A model generated the notes under the pieces. The model was not told the origin of the DNA. It saw nothing but the letters and a program-made list of their open reading frames with translations, and made no database searches. Below are positions 7,798-11,716 of a stretch of DNA of 11,716 nt, piece after piece; position 1 is the stretch's first letter; the number at the start of each line of letters is the position of its first letter. The stretch comes from Monoraphidium neglectum (lineage: Eukaryota > Chlorophyta > Chlorophyceae > Sphaeropleales > Selenastraceae): the NCBI RefSeq assembly GCF_000611645.1, contig NW_014011795.1, positions 1 to 11,716 on the forward strand. The letters run 5' to 3'. The position numbers and the translations under genes were made by a program.

Positions 7798-10700
7798 TCA
7801 AGGCTGCTGGCCTGCGGGATCATTGCGGATGCGGGACGAGGTAAGCAGCGCGGACTGCTGCGGCAACATAGCAACCCACTTGCTGCGGCAGCATTGCAAC
7901 CCGTTTGCCATGCCTGACAAATGTGTGTGACATGCACCCAGCATAAACTTTAGCATCATTGAGCCGTGCAACAACCCAGCTGCAACACCCAGCTGAAAAC
8001 CCCCCCTTACAGCAGCCTGGCGTTTACAGTGTCAGTGCCTCTCACCTGGGGGGCGCTTGCCGGCAGGGTTCTCTGCGACGGTCGGGACGCCGTTGGCGTT
8101 GCCGTTGGGGGTGTTGCCACCCCCATTCTCCTTGAAGCGCGTGATGGCTGCGGGAAGATATGAAGCAACAGACCGATAATTCAGAATCAAGGTGCGGACT
8201 CCTGCACAACATGCCATGCATGTATGCTGCAAAATGATTGCTGCACAGCAAGGCGAGGGACAAGGTGAGATGGCAGACACACTCTGTACTTTTTCATTTG
8301 CTTGTCATCAACAACCAATTGCACCCAACGACTCACCACTGAGACGGCGCATGTTCTGGCCTGCAATGAGTGAGCAGGGAGGAGGCAATTGTACTAGAAG
8401 AAGGTTTCAAACGTGTTGTCGGCCCAAGTCGACTGAGACTTCACAAATATTAGGGCAGAATAATGGAAGAAAGCACACAGCTTTGCAACCAATGCGACCC
8501 TTGCATATGAACACACAACCAGCTCACCGGGGGGCGCGTGGCCGGCGGGGTTTGTGGCGGGGATGCCATTGGCGTTGCCGTTGGGAGTGTGGCCACCGCC
8601 GTTCACCTTTGAGATGGCTGCGGGCAGAGAGGGGGGCGTATCATGATGAACGCAGCATCCATGAGACATTTACGGCACGCGCAAATGTAAGGATGATCTG
8701 CAATGGCAGAGGGGCACTAGCCTTTTCTCACAATCACACGATGTTGGGTAATGGCCGCTTGACGGTAAGTGTTTGGCAGACAGCAATTGGTATGTCGAGC
8801 CTGTGGGCTTTCGTGTGAGTAACCCTTCCTCGGATATGTGAAGATCTGGTGTTCCAGCCAGGCTAGACGAAATTCAGGACGCAAACACTGCACGGCATGC
8901 ACCACGTGCCTGACCACCCCTCACCACTGAGGCGACGCATGTTCTGGCCTGCGACAGCGCAATGGGGTATGGAGCCGGGTCAGGTGGCCAAATTGCCGTG
9001 TATTGGGGCACATGTTCGGCTTCCTGGACGCGCAACGTCACACGAGGGCAGTCCTTTCAAGGTAGACTGGCTTCTCAGTGAAATCACCCATGTCCTTGCT
9101 CACCTGGGGGCTGGTTGCCAGCCGGGTTCACGCTGACGGTAGGGACGCCGTTGGCGTTGCCGTTGGGCGTGTTGCCACCCCCGTTCACCTGGGTGGTGGT
9201 GATGGCTGCACACCCAGGGAGGGTGCGCGTGGTGCGTGAGGCGGACGCGCAACAAACTGTTGAGAGTTTTAGGTCTGAGAAAACTCCGCTGTCACCTGTG
9301 CAGCAGTTTTCCAAAAAAAACTTTTCCTGCATGCAAGTAGACAGGATTGCAGCCAGCGGCACCTTATAAAGATGGCACATGCTAGTACTGTCCAACCATG
9401 GCATGAACACTCCTCAAGGCACACCCACGCACCACTGAGGCGGCGGGCGGACCCCCCCTGGCCTGCGGGGCGGGAATTGCACAAGGCCACAAGTTTAGGA
9501 TTGGGGGTGGCACAAAGCATGTGAGACCTGACGATGTCCCACGTGCAGGGATGCCGCAGGCCCTGCTGTGCTGCTGAAACAGCAGCTCCATATCGCAGGA
9601 AAGGCAAGCAGCCAAGGCACATACAGCACACCGCACTGACTTTACCAACGTTCTTGAACCCGTGCTTTTCTCAACCCCAGTGCATGCGCGCGCGCGCGCG
9701 CACGCACGCACGCATGCACACACAAGCCCAACCCACCGGGAGGAATTCTGCCTTGCGGGTTCTTGTAGGGGATGCCGTTGGCAGTGCCTTTCGGGATGTT
9801 GCCACCCTGGTTTGCAGTGCCGCCTCCTTGCCAGGCAGAGGAGTGAAAAGGGGGATGGCGTGAGAGAGGGGGACAAGGCGGGGGCATGGTTGCAATCGCA
9901 CCCACGACGAGGCGAGGGCAAAGTGGGGAGCAAGCGCGGGCAGGGGGCAGCAGGGGGTGAGCGCCCTCTTGCAGCGGGGAGAGGCCTAGGGGCAGGGCTA
10001 ATGTGGAGATGTTATGTGCAGAGCCACTGACATCCAACAGCAACACTGCAGCTTGTGCTGAGTTGTTCCCACTGAATGCCGCTCCATAGTGTCGGGGCAC
10101 AATAATGGGCGGCATCCCCCGCCCCCACCCCCCAAACAATAGGGTGTCCCTCCCTCACCGAGGAGGTGGCGCATGTTCTGGCCTGCAGTGATGCAACAGG
10201 AGGTGGTGGACAGGTAGGGGCAAGAATGCCAGACCTGTGTTGGAAAGCACCTAGTGTCGTCGGTCTCGCATTTCTGGCGTCCTCAGGGCTGACTCTGATT
10301 GAATTGCAAGAATTTGAAAGAATGCATAATTCAGGTAGGCGAGGCTCACCAGGGGGCGCATTGCCAGCCGGGTTTTGGTTTTGGGTGGGCACGCCGTTGG
10401 CGTTGCCGTTGGGGGTGTTGCCGCCCCCGTTCACCGGGACCGGCGTGATTTCTACACGTCGGCACGCGGGAGAGGGGGAAGGGGAGGGGTGGGGATGCGG
10501 TGGTGGAGGGCGGGCAGTGAGGCCGCTCTTGACGTCACATTCCACTCGTGCCTCGCGCTGCGACATGTATAGCATCATGCAGGAAGGTGGAGGCTGCAGC
10601 AAAGGAGGATCCGAGTGGCCAACAGTGTCATGCAACACACACCAAGCCCACCCCACCCCACCCACTGTGGAGGCGGCGACCCTGCTGGCCTGGAATGCAG

Positions 10701-11716
10701 GAACCGCACGAGGGTGCATGGCGGGGGTGAGAGCAGGTGGGGCGATGTGAGCAATGACACAAATCAAGGAGAGCTAGGGCCGTACTCATGGCGTGCGGCT
10801 GACCATGTGAGCCTGGGGATTCTTTGGCACGTGCCCGGGCATGAGCGAGTGCAAGCTCAAGAGTGCAAGCACGCGCAAGCAATCTTACCAGGGGGCTGGT
10901 TGCCGGCAGGGTTGACGGAGGGAACACCGTTGGCGTTGCCGCTGGGAGTGTTGCCGCCTCCGTTCAACTTAGTGATGGCTGTTGAGGCAGGGGGGACGGG
11001 GTGTTGGGGCGAGGGTCAAGGGCGGGGGCACGGACCAGGATGAGGCAGGTTGGGGGCGATATACAAGAGGGGCGGGAGCGCCAAGTGAAGAGCCGCAGCA
11101 TGCATGTTGAATTCACCCACATCATTGTCCAGGCCCAAGCAAGCAGCACCGTGCTCAGTCTGCATGGCACACACTTCTGGGCGGCGGAAGCCAGCCACCC
11201 CTCACCGCTGAGGCGGCGCACGTTCTGGCCTGCAGTGGCCCCGCAAAGAGTGATGTTGGGCAACAAGACATCCAAGTCAGCAGGTTGGGGGTTCGTTTGG
11301 AAGCAAGACACGTTTATACTTCATCATCGACGGCACGCCCCAAGGGCTCTGCCGTGGTGCGTGGCTTCCGCACACAATGGCATCGCAAGGGCTGGTGACC
11401 ACACGACAAACCACCGCCATCTTACCAGGGGGCGCATTGCCAGCAGGGTTCACGTTGGTGGTGGGGACGCCGTTGGCATTGCCGTTGGGCGTGTTGCCGC
11501 CGCCATTTATCTGGACCGGCGTGATCGCTGTCGAGCACCAGGTGGTGGTGCAGGGAGGGTCGCGGCGGTGGATGATGGGGAGCGAAGCCGTGCTGGGCGT
11601 CACACTTCACATGTGACTCGCGCTGCTACATGCTTTGCAACGCAAGGTGGAGGTTGCAGCCATGAAGCGTCCCAGGGGCCAACAGTGTCAGGTGGCACCC
11701 CACCCCACCCCACCCC
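7798..11716 (-). CDS. Asn/Gly/Pro-rich modular protein encoded by a tandem exon array (3' part)
   Basis: Family not recognised; function unknown. Large exons on the minus strand: 11527-11426, 10978-10889, 10451-10350, 9826-9737, 9205-9104, 8617-8528, 8147-8046. Between them are microexons 11229-11206, 10689-10666, 10182-10159, 9462-9433, 8948-8925, 8360-8337. A final short exon, 7811-7798, would end in Q-Q-P-stop. All introns are GT-AG, mostly GTGAG or GTAAG donors, 155-332 bases long. Every internal exon is phase 1-1. The large exons encode variants of A-I-T, then NGGGNTPNGNANGVP, then NPAGNAPPG. The microexons encode QNMRRLS and variants. About 280 codons are visible, with no Cys and no membrane segment in them. 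The acceptor of 9826-9737 and the donor of 10689-10666 are the least certain. The 5' part, with any signal peptide or other domain, lies beyond the right edge. The 3' end and exon chain need transcript support. Confidence 0.72.
9681..9724. repeat. 44-base alternating purine-pyrimidine tract in an intron
   Basis: TGCATG followed by (CG)n, CACG repeats and (CA)n, without a break in alternation. It starts 13 bases inside the intron that follows the large exon 9826-9737. Such tracts can adopt Z-DNA form. On the transcript strand it is a TG/CG-rich run beside the donor. Confidence 0.85.
10648..10665 (-). repeat. G-run motif at a microexon donor
   Basis: The minus strand reads GTGGGTGGGGTGGGGTGG starting at the proposed donor of microexon 10689-10666. 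A further G follows at 10647, so the four runs of at least three G with single-T loops match a G-quadruplex pattern. The same CCCCA run closes the window at 11697-11716, in the equivalent place of the next unit. Confidence 0.7.

Larger units (their letters stand above)
8046..11716 (-). repeat. Tandem repeat of exon-intron units, about 470-625 bp per unit
   Basis: Upper edges of successive large exons are 470, 588, 621, 625, 527 and 549 bases apart. Intron sequence repeats too: 10551-10665 and 11604-11716 share CTCGCGCTG, AAGGTGGAGG, GGCCAACAGTGTCA and a CCCCA run in the same order. Whole genomic segments were therefore duplicated, not only exons. The large exons alternate 102 and 90 bases, so the duplicated block may often have been two units (about 1.06-1.25 kb). 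Confidence 0.85.

Noticed and set aside
7480..7930. Two overlapping plus-strand frames of about 145 codons
   Set aside because: They overlap the proposed 3' UTR and terminal exon of the array gene, begin in AT-rich DNA and show no motif.
9363..9370. TATAAAG on the plus strand
   Set aside because: It lies inside an intron of the minus-strand gene, with no plausible plus-strand gene after it.
8046..11527. Plus-strand frames over the array that repeatedly read GTPLALPLGVLPPPF
   Set aside because: They are the antisense of the Asn/Gly-rich exons. They use TTG for Leu, which is unlike the codon use of the FTSZ gene here. They lack plus-strand GT-AG borders and give no role to the conserved microexons. 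Phase-consistent splice signals occur on the minus strand.
8046..11716. CRISPR-like array of regularly spaced repeats
   Set aside because: Repeats of 90-102 bases spaced 470-625 bases with splice signals and diverged copies do not fit CRISPR, and the DNA is eukaryotic.

Overview
The window reads as nuclear DNA from a green alga (Chlorophyta). The evidence is a GC-rich, intron-dense nuclear gene for the plastid-division GTPase FtsZ with a transit-peptide-like N-terminus, long pure CAG tracts inside a coding region, GC-ending codons, and a TGTAA polyadenylation-type signal. The species cannot be named from the sequence. All three genes I can support lie on the minus strand, so transcription runs from high to low coordinates. 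ORF lengths alone mislead here, because CAG/CTG tracts and GC-rich DNA stay open in every frame.

Region 1 (1-3990): the FTSZ gene. Eight exons can be placed by GT-AG boundaries and an unbroken reading frame, from an ATG near 3814 down to 228. The C-terminal exons lie beyond the left edge. Introns hold a (CA)20 tract, homopolymer runs and other low-complexity DNA. A TATA-like box sits at 3978-3984.

Region 2 (4129-5532): a glutamine-rich gene of unknown function, head-to-tail with FTSZ. It has a short Cys-containing N-terminus, a polyPro-polyQ block and a second polyQ block. The two halves are in the same frame but are separated by two in-frame TAG codons. An unseen intron, decay of the gene, or sequence error could explain this.

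Region 3 (5533-7430): no gene I can support. It contains old, diverged repeats spaced about 300-335 bp.

Region 4 (7430-11716): the most unusual part. It is the 3' portion of a gene built from a tandem array of exon pairs. Each pair is one 90 or 102 nt exon coding an Asn/Gly/Pro-rich segment (core N-G-G-G-N-T-P-N-G-N-A-N-G-V-P) and one 24-30 nt microexon coding mostly Q-N-M-R-R-L-S. Every exon is phase 1-1, so any exon can be lost or gained without a frameshift. Seven large exons and six microexons are visible. The large exons alternate strictly 102/90/102/90/102/90/102 nt. The array ends at 7798 in what looks like a microexon converted into a stop exon, followed by AATAAA and TGTAA signals. 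The array continues past the right edge. I do not recognise the protein family.
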